NCBI GenBank assembly: GCA_020024635.1
Contig: JAHHTL010000019.1
Location: 1-43,855, forward strand
Reading direction: 5' to 3'
DNA from: Ruminococcus sp.
GTDB taxonomy: Bacteria > Bacillota > Clostridia > Lachnospirales > Lachnospiraceae
Length of the DNA stretch: 43,855 bases
The notes under the pieces were generated by a model. The model saw only the letters and a list, made by a program, of their open reading frames with translations, ran no database searches and was not told the DNA's origin. A program made the position numbers and the translations under genes. This document shows, one piece after another, positions 34,419 through 43,446 of this stretch (the stretch's first letter is position 1; each line of letters starts with the position of its first letter).

Positions 34419-34469
34419 CAAAAAAAGCATATTCTTTTCTATTTATTGCACAAATAGATGAATATGCTT
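34419..34469 (-). terminator. Terminator of the LacI-family regulator unit
   Basis: On the minus strand AAGCATATTC pairs with GAATATGCTT, extended by an inner ATCTATTT/AAATAGA pairing, and is followed by a run of T residues. It separates the regulator unit from the twelve-gene operon. Confidence 0.85.
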
Positions 34470-34506
34470 CCTTTATCACTCTGACTGAAACTACAATATA
34501 ACTTTT

Positions 34507-35529
34507 TTATTCAAAACAATTTAATTTATTTACTGACTCCCCTTCCATCAATGCTGGAACAAAATAATTTGTTTTAACGTTGGACACATCTTTCTTTTGA
34601 ATACGATTAATGATAATTTCAGCCGCCTTTCTCCCCATCTGTTCTCCCGGCTGATATATGCTTGTCAAAATTGGATGAAATCTTTTTCCTTCTACCATGC
34701 TGACAAAACCTATGATCGAAATGTCCTCTCCAATTTTTTTCCCATTTTGTTTACTATACTCATAAACGCCCTGCGCCAATTCAACACTTCCTGCCAAAAC
34801 CGCTGTAGCGCCTTGATTGATCAAGTGCTCTATCCCTTTTTTTCCATCATCCGCAGAAGAGCAACTATAATAAACTAAGCTATCCTCAAAATGAATTTTA
34901 TTCAAAGCAAGTCCTTCTTTATATCCTTCCACTCTTTTTCTAGTATTATAAACTTCTTTTCTTCCCGCTAAAATCCCAACTTTTTTATGTCCATGTCTAA
35001 TCAAATACTCTACTGCAATATTTGCTCCCATTTTAATGTCCGCAGTTACAAAATCGCAAAACACTTTAAAAATAGCTCTGTCCAGAAGTACAAATGGAAC
35101 TTTTGCAGAACTCAAAGCATCCCCTAAAAGGACATGATGATTTTCACTGTTCATATCATTTGGCGGAATTACAATTAAACCTGCCGCACCAAAGGACACT
35201 GCATTTTTTATTTTTTTTACACATTTTCTCGAATCATCAGCACAATACATTTGAAATGTTTCATATCCATACAACGATGCATAATCATCAATTGCCTTTA
35301 AACATTCTTTAATTAATTCATTATCCATCGATGAATAGACAATTCCTATCACTTTTCTTGTGATTTGTTTTTTCCTCGGTTTAACTTTATAACCAAGTTC
35401 CTCTGCTCCTGAAATAATTTTTTTTTGTGTTTCTTCAGGAATTCTGCACTCCTTCTCATTTAACACAAGCGAAACACTTGCAACCGACACACCTACATAC
35501 TCTGCTACATCTCTAATCGTTACTTTCAT
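34507..35529 (-). CDS. LacI-family transcriptional regulator
   Basis: This 340-residue repressor-type protein has an N-terminal LacI helix-turn-helix (1-50: TIRDVAEYVGVSVASVSLVL) and the hinge region KKIISGAEELGY. A periplasmic-binding-like effector domain follows (about 58-335, starting KVIGIVYSSMDNEL). It is the nearest regulator to the ribosyl-compound operon and is transcribed in the same direction, just upstream of that operon's consensus promoter, so it is the likely repressor. The effector would be a sugar or nucleoside-like ligand. Its start overlaps the stop of the preceding gene (ATGA), behind GAGGTAGGAA. Confidence 0.93.
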   Translation of the reverse strand: MKVTIRDVAEYVGVSVASVSLVLNEKECRIPEETQKKIISGAEELGYKVKPRKKQITRKVIGIVYSSMDNELIKECLKAIDDYASLYGYETFQMYCADDSRKCVKKIKNAVSFGAAGLIVIPPNDMNSENHHVLLGDALSSAKVPFVLLDRAIFKVFCDFVTADIKMGANIAVEYLIRHGHKKVGILAGRKEVYNTRKRVEGYKEGLALNKIHFEDSLVYYSCSSADDGKKGIEHLINQGATAVLAGSVELAQGVYEYSKQNGKKIGEDISIIGFVSMVEGKRFHPILTSIYQPGEQMGRKAAEIIINRIQKKDVSNVKTNYFVPALMEGESVNKLNCFE

Positions 35530-36116
35530 TTCCTACCTCTTTTATCATTTATCACCCAATTTTCAAGAACTTTGACTACGTTTTTTTTATTGGGTGCATT
35601 TATCACAACAGACACGATCGGGTCTTGTATCTGATACAATTGACTGTTAGTTCTCATATAAATTCCAAATGGTTTTTCTTTTTCTACCACCTGAACATTC
35701 CCTTCATCATCATGCTCTAATAGATCACAACGGTAAATTGTATCTAACTCTTTAATAGCATCACCAAGCAGATCATCTAACGGAAAAAAGTATCCTGCAT
35801 TCGCAAACCTTTCCATTTGTTTTTCTTCAGCAAGAAGTAAATCAAATGTTCTAGAACGAATCCACGTTAAAATAACTGGATCATTTTCGGGAATAGTAGG
35901 ATCAATTTTAGTGATTTCTATTCTCTCTTTTTTGTTTGGTTTAATATAAAATGCGAGTTCTTTTTTTATTTTTTCTGCATCCGCTTTCGTGTCCAAAACC
36001 AAAACATTTAGAACTATTTCTTTGTTGTCTATAATAACAATCTTAAGAAAATACCAAACTAAAATGAATATTCCAATATATACGATCCATCGAATATATT
36101 TTTTTCTCCAACCCAT
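35526..36116 (-). CDS. Membrane-anchored protein resembling part of a solute-binding domain
   Basis: This 196-residue protein has one N-terminal membrane helix (about 9-27) preceded by positive residues, giving an outside-facing body. The body has LNVLVLDTKADAEKIKKEL and DLLLAEEKQMERFANAGYFFPLDDLL. The latter resembles the 'D-x-x-x ... G-x-x-x-P-L-D-D' stretch of family-1 solute-binding proteins, so it could be a shortened, anchored ligand-binding module. I do not recognise a named family. It sits between a DUF624 protein and the LacI-family regulator and is translationally coupled to the latter, so it may take part in sensing or assisting the neighbouring transporter. Confidence 0.6.
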   Translation of the reverse strand: MGWRKKYIRWIVYIGIFILVWYFLKIVIIDNKEIVLNVLVLDTKADAEKIKKELAFYIKPNKKERIEITKIDPTIPENDPVILTWIRSRTFDLLLAEEKQMERFANAGYFFPLDDLLGDAIKELDTIYRCDLLEHDDEGNVQVVEKEKPFGIYMRTNSQLYQIQDPIVSVVINAPNKKNVVKVLENWVINDKRGRK

Positions 36117-36130
36117 TCCAAATTCCTTTC

Positions 36131-36763
36131 TTACACTTCTATATCAAACACTTTTTTAAATACATCTCGCAAAAAATACGAATTAATATATGCAGAAAGT
36201 GAAAATCCTAATATCACATAATAATTAATTATATAAATCCGCATTTTTTCTACACAAAAAAACATTATCACAGGCAAAACATTGATTCCCACGATTACAA
36301 CTGTATGTGCTATTTTACTCATGGAAATTATAAATGCATTCTTTAAAGTATTTTTTAAGGAATTTTCAAACTTTGCCATTAATGGGAATACATAAGAAAC
36401 AACCATCATCAATATTAAAAATACCGAAATTAGTAATGTCAATAATATTTGTCGTATCGGTTTCGCAAACGAGCATACGATAAAAAAATCTACACTTAAT
36501 ACAATTAAAAGTATCAATAAGCACCCCCAGAAAATGGTTGATTTTTTAAAATTATCTTTTATCCCTTTCACGTAGCTTTGAACAATGTAACTTTCTTCGT
36601 TTTTAATCATTTTTATTGTTAACTGATACATCGAAACACACGCTGAACCAATTGTTATGACTGGTAGGCATGTCAAAACAAATATCACGTTAAGTACTAT
36701 CAAATCAACAATTCTATTAATTCCCCTGTATAATATTCCATTTTCGCCAAATATTTTGTTCAT
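36131..36763 (-). CDS. DUF624 (YesL-like) membrane protein
   Basis: This 210-residue protein has about five membrane helices. It contains the DUF624/YesL N-terminal pattern (NRIVDLIVLNVIFVLTCLPV, about residues 15-34, then TIGSACVSMYQLTIKMI). YesL-family proteins are widespread beside CUT1 sugar transporters and their regulators in Firmicutes, but their biochemical role is not established. It is the first gene of the three-gene unit ending in the LacI-family regulator, 14 bp upstream of the anchored protein. The ribosome binding site is weak (AGGAAT at a long distance). Confidence 0.85.
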   Translation of the reverse strand: MNKIFGENGILYRGINRIVDLIVLNVIFVLTCLPVITIGSACVSMYQLTIKMIKNEESYIVQSYVKGIKDNFKKSTIFWGCLLILLIVLSVDFFIVCSFAKPIRQILLTLLISVFLILMMVVSYVFPLMAKFENSLKNTLKNAFIISMSKIAHTVVIVGINVLPVIMFFCVEKMRIYIINYYVILGFSLSAYINSYFLRDVFKKVFDIEV

Positions 36764-36818
36764 AAGATTCTTTTATTCCTAAATTATTTTGTTTAGCAAT
36801 TCCAATTTATTTTACCAT

Positions 36819-36847
36819 ATTTTAGCATAACTTATATCTTTTGTAAA
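36819..36847 (-). promoter_or_regulatory. Promoter of the DUF624/LacI unit
   Basis: TTTACA (36842-36847), a 17-bp spacer and TAAAAT (36819-36824) stand on the minus strand about 55 bp upstream of the DUF624 gene. Confidence 0.65.
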
Positions 36848-36888
36848 GAATCCTTGATATTTGCTTTCTCAAGTATTGATCAAAAACA

Positions 36889-36936
36889 TAAAAAATGACC
36901 TGACAAATATTGTTAAAATATCTGTCAGGTCATTTC
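36889..36936 (-). terminator. Terminator of the pst-pho operon
   Basis: A 12-bp perfect stem (AATGACCTGACA with TGTCAGGTCATT) followed by a run of six T residues on the minus strand begins immediately after the phoR stop codon. Confidence 0.93.
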
Positions 36937-36937
36937 T

Positions 36938-38599
36938 TTAAGCTCTTAAAAAGGATACTGTAATTGTAGTTCCTTCATTTTCTGTACTTTCTACTTCAAT
37001 AGTCGCATTATGCAATCTTGCTGCATGTTTTACAATGGAAAGCCCAAGTCCCGTTCCGCCAATCTCCTTTGAGTGACTTTTATCTACACGATAAAATCTC
37101 TCAAAGATACGTTCTTGATGTTCTTTTGGAATACCAATTCCAGTATCTGAAACAAGAAGTTGTATACATTCTTCTGTATTCCGAATGGAAATTTTTACAA
37201 AACCATTTTCCTTGTTATATTTGATTGCATTATCGCACAGATTTGTAACAATACTCTGCAATAAATGTGGAATTCCACATACAATTGCATGTTCCCCTTC
37301 TAGGCTCATTTGTACCTGTGCTTTCTTTGCTTCTTTCCCAAGTAAATCTATTGCCTTTTCTGCTAATGCATAAAGATCAACTTTTTCCCGCTTCATATCT
37401 ACTGCCCCCTCATCTAAATGAGACAATCGAATGATGTCTTCAATAAGACGAATCATCCTTTGGGCTTCGGTATAAATTTGTGACGAAAATTTTGAAACAT
37501 CTTCCTCTTTTACAATTCCATTTGACAACAGTTCTGCACATCCTGAAATGGTATGAAGCGGCGTCTTGAGTTCGTGAGATACATTTGCTGTAAACTCTCG
37601 ACGCATTTGCTCTGCCCTTTCTTTTTCTGTTACATCAAACATAAGAAGAATCATTCCGGAAACTTTTCCATCTGAGGTAACCGGGCTTGCATCAAATTGA
37701 TATGTTCCATTTCCCAATTCCAAGACCATTTCTGCATGTTTTCCTTCTTCTGCTTTTGCAAGCAAGGATTGCAAATCTAAATTTCGATTCGCAGATAAAA
37801 TATTTTTTCCTCTACAAGAAGAATCTGTTTCAAACAATCGGATTGCTGCTGGATTTATACTCAAAATAGTTTGTTTACTATCCAATAAGACAATACCTTC
37901 TGTCATTCCATTTGTTACGGTTTCAAATTCCTTTGTTTTTTGGTACAACTCATGCGTTTGTTTTCTAATTTGACATTGCTGTGCATCGATCCGGCGAAGT
38001 AGTGGTGCCACTTCATCATATCCTTCATTTTTCAATGGTTGATCCAGATTAATCTCATTAAGCGGCTTGACAATCTTTTTTGATAATCTAGATGCAAAAA
38101 ATAGAGATAAGATAATCGCAATGACAAATATAATACAAATCGGCTGTACCATGCCAAGAACCAACGTAAATATTGTATGTTGTGCAAGTGATAAACGAAG
38201 CACCGTTCCATTTTCTAACTCAGTGGCACAATAAAGAGATCGTTCCATCAGTGTTGAAGAATAACGGGAGCTTTCTCCTTTTCCCATTTGAAGAGCTTCT
38301 TTAATTTCTTCTCGTTCTAAATGATTTTCCATTTTACTGGTATCTCTTGCACTATCATATAGTACGATTCCATTTTGATTGATCCAGGTAATTCGAAATC
38401 CTTTTCCAACTTCTAGTCCCTCAAAATACGAAATCCCTTCATCCTCTACACCTTGTGCCGCAAGTTTTGTTTGCATTTGAAGCTGTTCCTTTTGTACATT
38501 TGAAAAATAACTATACAACACCCCCATAAACAGTACACCTGACGCAAGAAAAATGCTGATTGCAACAAGACTGATTGACCGAAAAATCCGTTTTGTCAT
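36938..38599 (-). CDS. phoR: Phosphate-sensing histidine kinase PhoR
   Basis: This 553-residue kinase has two membrane helices (about 8-30 and 148-168) bounding an extracellular domain, a HAMP-like linker, and a PAS domain (about 225-325, TVTNGMTEGIVLLDSKQTI). Its HisKA domain has the phosphoacceptor histidine in NVSHELKTPLHTIS, followed by an ATPase domain with NLCDNAIKYN, DTGIGIP and GTGLGLSIV. PhoR-type kinases phosphorylate PhoP/PhoB when phosphate is scarce. The gene lies 2 bp after its response regulator at the end of the pst operon, and a strong terminator follows. Context settles the assignment among similar WalK/PhoR kinases. Confidence 0.93.
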   Translation of the reverse strand: MTKRIFRSISLVAISIFLASGVLFMGVLYSYFSNVQKEQLQMQTKLAAQGVEDEGISYFEGLEVGKGFRITWINQNGIVLYDSARDTSKMENHLEREEIKEALQMGKGESSRYSSTLMERSLYCATELENGTVLRLSLAQHTIFTLVLGMVQPICIIFVIAIILSLFFASRLSKKIVKPLNEINLDQPLKNEGYDEVAPLLRRIDAQQCQIRKQTHELYQKTKEFETVTNGMTEGIVLLDSKQTILSINPAAIRLFETDSSCRGKNILSANRNLDLQSLLAKAEEGKHAEMVLELGNGTYQFDASPVTSDGKVSGMILLMFDVTEKERAEQMRREFTANVSHELKTPLHTISGCAELLSNGIVKEEDVSKFSSQIYTEAQRMIRLIEDIIRLSHLDEGAVDMKREKVDLYALAEKAIDLLGKEAKKAQVQMSLEGEHAIVCGIPHLLQSIVTNLCDNAIKYNKENGFVKISIRNTEECIQLLVSDTGIGIPKEHQERIFERFYRVDKSHSKEIGGTGLGLSIVKHAARLHNATIEVESTENEGTTITVSFLRA

Positions 38600-38601
38600 G
38601 A

Positions 38602-39270
38602 CTACGCCTCCATTCTATAACCAACTCCTCGTATCGTTTCTATATAATCTCCACATTCCTTTAGCTTTGACCGTAAGGTCCCTATATGAACATCTACTGT
38701 ACGAGTTTCTCCTGTGTAATCCATTCCCCATACACTTTGCAATAACTGCTCCCTTGTGTACACTCTTCCTATATTATTCATGAACATATGAAGAAGTTCA
38801 TACTCTTTCAGTGTCAGTTCAATACGCTCTCCTGAAACAAACACCGTATGTTCTCCTTTGTTAAGCTCCAAACATCCAACCCGAAAGATGTTTGAATCAT
38901 TTTTTGGTTTTACTCTTCGAAGAACTGCCTTCACACGAGATACCATTTCCATCATACCAAATGGTTTTGCCAAATAATCATCTGCACCAAGATCTAGCCC
39001 TATGACTTTATCATACTCGGTTCCTTTTGCAGTCGTCATAATTACAGGAATATCTTCTGTCGTTTTTTTCCCTTTTAACTTTTTTAAGATTTCGATTCCA
39101 TCTTCACCAGGCAACATAATATCTAACATCACAAGTTGCGGTCTTTCCATCTTTAATGCCTCAAAGAATTTCTCTCCATCTACAAACCCTTTTGCTTCAA
39201 ATCCTGCTGAACTTAAAGCATATATCATCAATTCACGAATTCCTTCGTCATCTTCTACACAAAAGATCAT
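38602..39270 (-). CDS. phoP: OmpR-type response regulator PhoP/PhoB
   Basis: This regulator of about 222 residues has a receiver domain (VEDDEG at the N-terminus, phosphoacceptor Asp in MLDIMLPGEDG, Lys in YLAKPFGM). A C-terminal winged helix follows, with LTLKEYELLHMFMNN and GYRMEA. I place the start at the ATG at 39270; an in-frame GTG three codons earlier is only 1 nt from the AAAGGA site. It lies between phoU and phoR, so it is the regulator of the phosphate regulon, expected to bind the repeat upstream of pstS. In this operon order it would activate its own expression. Confidence 0.93.
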   Translation of the reverse strand: MIFCVEDDEGIRELMIYALSSAGFEAKGFVDGEKFFEALKMERPQLVMLDIMLPGEDGIEILKKLKGKKTTEDIPVIMTTAKGTEYDKVIGLDLGADDYLAKPFGMMEMVSRVKAVLRRVKPKNDSNIFRVGCLELNKGEHTVFVSGERIELTLKEYELLHMFMNNIGRVYTREQLLQSVWGMDYTGETRTVDVHIGTLRSKLKECGDYIETIRGVGYRMEA

Positions 39271-39330
39271 TCCATGCACATCCTTTTCCTATATTTCTAG
39301 CTTTCGTATTTGGAATAAATTATACTCCTA

Positions 39331-40002
39331 TTACTTGGCTTTTTCAATCGCACGGATTCGATTGTCTTTTTTATTCCCAGCAATTGAAAATATCACCCAT
39401 TCCGCAATGTTACATGCATGATCTCCTATTCGCTCGAAATATTTTGCAATCATCAAAAGATCCATGGCATATTCCCCTTCTTTTGGATTTTCTGCGATTA
39501 CTTGTATTAGATCATTTTTTATTTGATTGAAATTGTCATCAACTACATCATCATATGCGATCACTGTTGCTGCCAAAGAAGCGTCCTTTTTAACATATGC
39601 TTCCACGCTATCGGTTACCATTTTTATCGTTTCTTCTGCCATTTCATGAATTTGACGGTGCACCTGAGCGGTGTGTCCGTTTAAAAAGGAGATAATTTCT
39701 GCAATATCTTGTGCTTGATCTCCAATTCTTTCCATGTCAGTAATCATTTTTAAAGCAGCAGAAATTTGTCGCAGATCCCTTGCGACTGGTTGTTGTTGCA
39801 AAAGCATTTTGGAACACAACGATTCAATATCTCGTTCCATTTGATCAATTTCTGAATCTAATTCAGCTATTTTTTTTGTCATTTCTTCGTCACTATTGTC
39901 AAGCGCTTTTGAAACAAGAGAAATGGCGCTTTCACACAACGAACCCATTGTGATCAATTCCTTATTTAAAAGTGCTAATTGCTCATCAAATCGACTTCTC
40001 AT
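39331..40002 (-). CDS. phoU: Phosphate signalling protein PhoU
   Basis: This 223-residue all-helical protein consists of two PhoU three-helix repeats. The family motifs are visible: ARDLRQISAALKMITDMERIGDQAQDIAE in pieces (about 76-104), and the second-repeat version MIAKYFERIGDHACNIAE (about 185-202), whose acidic residues bind metal. PhoU links the Pst transporter to PhoR and represses the kinase when phosphate is ample. Its ATG overlaps the pstB stop (TAATG), showing coupling. Confidence 0.96.
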   Translation of the reverse strand: MRSRFDEQLALLNKELITMGSLCESAISLVSKALDNSDEEMTKKIAELDSEIDQMERDIESLCSKMLLQQQPVARDLRQISAALKMITDMERIGDQAQDIAEIISFLNGHTAQVHRQIHEMAEETIKMVTDSVEAYVKKDASLAATVIAYDDVVDDNFNQIKNDLIQVIAENPKEGEYAMDLLMIAKYFERIGDHACNIAEWVIFSIAGNKKDNRIRAIEKAK

Positions 40003-40757
40003 TATCCAAACCTCCCTGTAATATAGTCTTCAGTTCTCTTATCACATGGCTGAGAAAACAGCGCTTCTGTATTTCCATATTCTACCAATTCTCCTAATAA
40101 GAAAAAAGCTGTCTGATCAGAGATACGAACCGCTTGCTGCATATTATGTGTAACGATAATAATGGTATATTTTTCTTTTAATTCAATTGCAAGTTCCTCT
40201 ATTTTGGATGTGGAAATTGGATCCAACGCACTGGTTGGTTCATCCATCAAAAGGACTTCTGGTTCTACTGCAAGAGCCCTTGCGATACAAAGTCTTTGCT
40301 GCTGTCCTCCTGATAATCCCAAGGCATTCTTTTTCAATCGATCTTTTACTTCATCCCAGATTGCTGCATCACGCAAAGACCGTTCAACAATATCATCTAG
40401 TTTCACACGGCTCGTAATCCCATGGGTTCTAGGTCCATATGCCACATTATCATAAATACTCATTGGAAATGGATTTGGTTTTTGAAACACCATCCCAACT
40501 TTCTTTCGTAGCATATTTACATCCACAGATGGTGCAAATATATTCTCTCCATTATACGTAATTTCTCCTGTAATTTTCACTCCAGGAACCAGGTCATTCA
40601 TTCGATTCAAGGTTTTTAAAAAGGTGGATTTTCCACACCCTGATGGTCCGATCAATGCTGTAATACTTTTTTCCGATATGTTCATATTTACATTATGAAG
40701 TGCCTGGGATTCTCCATACCACAGACACATATCTTTTACCGTGATAATGTCTCTCAT
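40002..40757 (-). CDS. pstB: Phosphate ABC transporter ATPase PstB
   Basis: This 251-residue ATPase has Walker A GPSGCGKST (about 34-42), the PstB-typical Q-loop region VFQKPNPFPMSIYDNVAYGP, signature LSGGQQQRLCIARAL, Walker B VLLMDEPTSALDP and switch histidine VTHNMQQA. It powers phosphate import through PstC and PstA. Its start overlaps the pstA stop by 4 bp and its stop overlaps the phoU start, so translation of the three genes is coupled. Confidence 0.98.
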   Translation of the reverse strand: MRDIITVKDMCLWYGESQALHNVNMNISEKSITALIGPSGCGKSTFLKTLNRMNDLVPGVKITGEITYNGENIFAPSVDVNMLRKKVGMVFQKPNPFPMSIYDNVAYGPRTHGITSRVKLDDIVERSLRDAAIWDEVKDRLKKNALGLSGGQQQRLCIARALAVEPEVLLMDEPTSALDPISTSKIEELAIELKEKYTIIIVTHNMQQAVRISDQTAFFLLGELVEYGNTEALFSQPCDKRTEDYITGRFG

Positions 40758-41617
40758 ATATCTCTCCTTTTCTTAAAGTATCTTCCTACCTGTGTAGCCA
40801 GTAGATTAATCAATAATGTCAAAATCATCAAAATAGCAGCAATCGCAAATGCCACACCAAACTCTCCTTGTTCTTTTGCGTAAACATACAACGCCACTGT
40901 CAGAGATGCTCCTGCACTACCTAACCCATCAATAATGTTGTAAATGGAATGGGCAAATCCTGCTGTAAACAGTAATGCTGCAGACTCTCCCAAAATACGT
41001 CCCACCGTCAATATGCAACCGGTTATGATTCCATCTACACATCCTGGCAAAACTACAGTTCGAATCACACGCCATTTTCCTGCTCCTAGTCCAAATGCAC
41101 CCTCTCTATAACTTTGAGGCACTGTTTTTAAGCTTTCTTGTGTTGTACGCATAATCGTAGGGAGATTCATAATAACCAGCGTACATGCACCTGCAAGAAG
41201 AGAGGTCTTCATGTTTAAAAATTGGCAGAAAAATAACATTCCTACAAGACCATATATAATAGATGGAATCCCAGAAAGTGTCTCAGCAGCATATTCTATC
41301 ACTGCAACCATTTTTTTATTTTGTGCATATTCTGTCAAATAAATTGCTGCCCCAACTCCAAGAGGAATTACAAAAAGTAAGGTTGCGATGATCATATACA
41401 GTGTATTCAAAATATCCGGAAGAATTCCAATACTTCCAGATAAATAACTCGGTTTCGTTGATAAAAGTTCCCATGTTATATTAGGAATTCCTTTCACCAG
41501 CACATAAATAACCAAAAATAAAACCAGACCACAGGTTAATGCTGCCGATAATATCATCAGCATTTTCATAAGTCTAGTATAAAGGATTCTTTTTTTCGAA
41601 ATCTGTTCTTTCTGCAT
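40754..41617 (-). CDS. pstA: Phosphate ABC transporter permease PstA
   Basis: This 287-residue permease has six helices. It has the PstA-type segment IPLGVGAAIYLTEYA (about 78-92), SGIPSIIYGLVGMLFF, and a cytoplasmic loop SYREGAFGLGAGKWRVIRTV with VLPGC after it, contacting PstB. It is 1 bp from pstC and overlaps pstB, and forms the membrane channel with PstC. Confidence 0.97.
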   Translation of the reverse strand: MQKEQISKKRILYTRLMKMLMILSAALTCGLVLFLVIYVLVKGIPNITWELLSTKPSYLSGSIGILPDILNTLYMIIATLLFVIPLGVGAAIYLTEYAQNKKMVAVIEYAAETLSGIPSIIYGLVGMLFFCQFLNMKTSLLAGACTLVIMNLPTIMRTTQESLKTVPQSYREGAFGLGAGKWRVIRTVVLPGCVDGIITGCILTVGRILGESAALLFTAGFAHSIYNIIDGLGSAGASLTVALYVYAKEQGEFGVAFAIAAILMILTLLINLLATQVGRYFKKRRDI

Positions 41618-41618
41618 T

Positions 41619-42488
41619 CTATCCCTCCTTGCTTCTCTTCAAAAAGAAGTTCAATGTCGCGTTAATAAGCATGATAAACAAGAATAGCACTAGAGCAATC
41701 GAAAAAAGTGCCTGTTGCTGCAGTCCACTAGAATAAGACATTTCACTGGCAACTGCTGTTGTCAAGAAACGTACACTCTGAAATAAAGATGGCATATTTG
41801 GCACATTTCCAGATACCATCATAACCGCCATTGCTTCTCCTATCGCTCTTCCGACACCGAGAACTACCGCTGCCGCAATTCCACTTTTTGCAGCTGGAAC
41901 AGATACTTTGAAATAAGTTTCTATCGGAGTAGCACCAAGTGCAAGAGAGGCATCCTCATATTCTTTTGGCACCGCTTCCAATGCTGTAATAGACACACTA
42001 ATGATGGATGGTAATATCATAATCGCTAATACAATAATCGCTGCCAACAAGCTTGCTCCATCTGGAATCTGAAACAACTTTCGTATTCCCGGAACTAAAA
42101 CCAACATTCCTACAAGACCATAAACTACAGACGGAATTCCTGCTAAAAGACTTACCGCTGTAGTTAATATATTTTTGATGGTCGGAGATGCCACCTTTGC
42201 AAGATATACTGCTGTTAAAAATCCTATTGGAACTCCCAGCAGGATTGCTCCTGCTGTTCCGTACACACTTGTTAAAATAAATGGTAGAATTCCAAAGGAA
42301 GGATTTGTTGCTGTTGACTCCCATGTTGTTCCAAATAAAAATTGAAATAGTCCAATTTCTCGAATTGCCGGGATTCCCGAAACAACCAGGTATACTGTTA
42401 TAAGAAGAACACACCCTACTGTAATCAGACCTAAAATGAGAAACACACCATGGATCAGATCTTCAAACAATTGCTTTTTGTTTTTCAT
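41619..42488 (-). CDS. pstC: Phosphate ABC transporter permease PstC
   Basis: This 289-residue permease has six helices. It has the PstC-type segments GVPIGFLTAVYLAKVASP, LLAGIPSVVYGLVGMLVLVP and the loop EYEDASLALGATPIETYFKV followed by SVPAAKSGI. It lies 29 bp downstream of pstS with a good AAGGAAA site. A long open frame on the same strand in another phase (41998-42414) is low-complexity and is only a shadow of this gene. Confidence 0.97.
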   Translation of the reverse strand: MKNKKQLFEDLIHGVFLILGLITVGCVLLITVYLVVSGIPAIREIGLFQFLFGTTWESTATNPSFGILPFILTSVYGTAGAILLGVPIGFLTAVYLAKVASPTIKNILTTAVSLLAGIPSVVYGLVGMLVLVPGIRKLFQIPDGASLLAAIIVLAIMILPSIISVSITALEAVPKEYEDASLALGATPIETYFKVSVPAAKSGIAAAVVLGVGRAIGEAMAVMMVSGNVPNMPSLFQSVRFLTTAVASEMSYSSGLQQQALFSIALVLFLFIMLINATLNFFLKRSKEG

Positions 42489-42517
42489 CCTGATTTCCTT
42501 TCCTTATCGTAGATTTC

Positions 42518-43378
42518 TTAGTTTGCTGACACAACTCCAGCGCTAGAGATTAATTCTACAGCTTCGTCAGAGATAGCAAAATCAAAGAATTCTTGTGCAA
42601 CCTTTGAAAGTTCAGTTCCCTCTTTTGTAACCATTACAAATGGACGTTGAATCACATAACTTGCATCTTTTACAGTTTCCTCTGTTGGTTCTACTCCACC
42701 TACTTTGATTGCTTTTACACTGTTATTCACAGCTGCAAGTGATACATATCCAACTGCATTTGGATTGCTAGAAACTGTTGTAATCACGTCTCCTGTAGAT
42801 GTTAATTCTTGACGGTACTCACATTTTTCTTCTGTTCCTGTGATAGACTCAAATCCATCTCTTGTACCACTTCCTGCTTCACGACCAATTAATACAATTT
42901 CTGCATCAGCGCCGCCAACTTCTTTCCAGTTTTTAATCTTTCCTGTGTAAATATCTGCAATCTTCTCTACGCTTAAATCAGAAATTGGATTCTCTGAATT
43001 TACAACAATTGCAATTCCATCATAAGCAAGAACTGTTTCCTTTAATCCACTTTCTTTTTCTTCATCCTTTAGGTTTCTACTAGAAAGTCCAATATCACAT
43101 CTGCCATTTTGAACAGCTTTGATTCCAGAACCTGAACCTGTAGGATTGTATGTAAATGTTACTCCATCATGATTTTGTTCAAATGCTTCTCCTAAAGTTC
43201 CAATTACTTTCTCCATTGATGTTGATCCATCTGTAGAAACAGTTCCTGAAAGTTCTGTATCTTCATTCTTTGATGTCTGTTTTGCATCTTCATTTCCATT
43301 ATTACTTGTACATCCTGCCAATACAGATACTGTCATAAAAGCAGTCAAGGCTAATTTCATAATTCTTTTTAATTTCAT
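42518..43378 (-). CDS. pstS: Phosphate-binding lipoprotein PstS
   Basis: This binding protein of about 286 residues has a signal peptide ending in the lipobox VLAGC (Cys23). A type-II periplasmic-binding fold follows, in which phosphate-contacting elements are visible: TVSTDGSTSMEKV near the N-terminus, NPTGSGSGIKAV, and GREAGSGTRDGFE around residue 165. I start at the ATG at 43378, 9 nt from AGAGGTG; the upstream GTG is part of that ribosome binding site. It is the first gene of the pst-pho operon behind a Pho-box-like promoter, so it should be strongly induced in low phosphate. Confidence 0.97.
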   Translation of the reverse strand: MKLKRIMKLALTAFMTVSVLAGCTSNNGNEDAKQTSKNEDTELSGTVSTDGSTSMEKVIGTLGEAFEQNHDGVTFTYNPTGSGSGIKAVQNGRCDIGLSSRNLKDEEKESGLKETVLAYDGIAIVVNSENPISDLSVEKIADIYTGKIKNWKEVGGADAEIVLIGREAGSGTRDGFESITGTEEKCEYRQELTSTGDVITTVSSNPNAVGYVSLAAVNNSVKAIKVGGVEPTEETVKDASYVIQRPFVMVTKEGTELSKVAQEFFDFAISDEAVELISSAGVVSAN

Positions 43379-43446
43379 AATTTTAAACACCTCTTCAAAT
43401 TTATTTTATGTCTATGAGTACATATTAACTCCGAAACATCAAATTT

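Larger units (their letters stand above)
34174..34506. other. Intergenic region between the binding-protein gene and the LacI-family regulator gene
   Basis: This 333-bp, very AT-rich region holds the LacI-gene terminator (34419-34469) and the consensus operon promoter (34233-34261). Two GGTTAA direct repeats 19 bp apart (34206-34211 and 34225-34230, minus strand) lie just downstream of the promoter. A TTTGTAT/ATACAAA inverted repeat lies at 34404-34422. I see no small gene and no riboswitch. Any operator for the LacI-family regulator should be here, but neither repeat has the CG-centred form usual for that family. Confidence 0.6.

Noticed and set aside
34404..34422. TTTGTAT/ATACAAA inverted repeat as a possible LacI-family operator
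   Set aside because: It lies about 140 bp upstream of the operon promoter, lacks the CG centre usual for LacI-family sites, and is in very AT-rich sequence where such repeats arise by chance.
34174..34506. Purine or other riboswitch upstream of the nucleoside-type operon
   Set aside because: No conserved aptamer core or terminator/antiterminator pair was visible between the promoter and the first gene.
41998..42414. 138-residue open frame on the minus strand inside pstC, rich in Asn, Ser and Gly
   Set aside because: It is another reading phase of the well-supported pstC gene, has low-complexity composition and no ribosome binding site.
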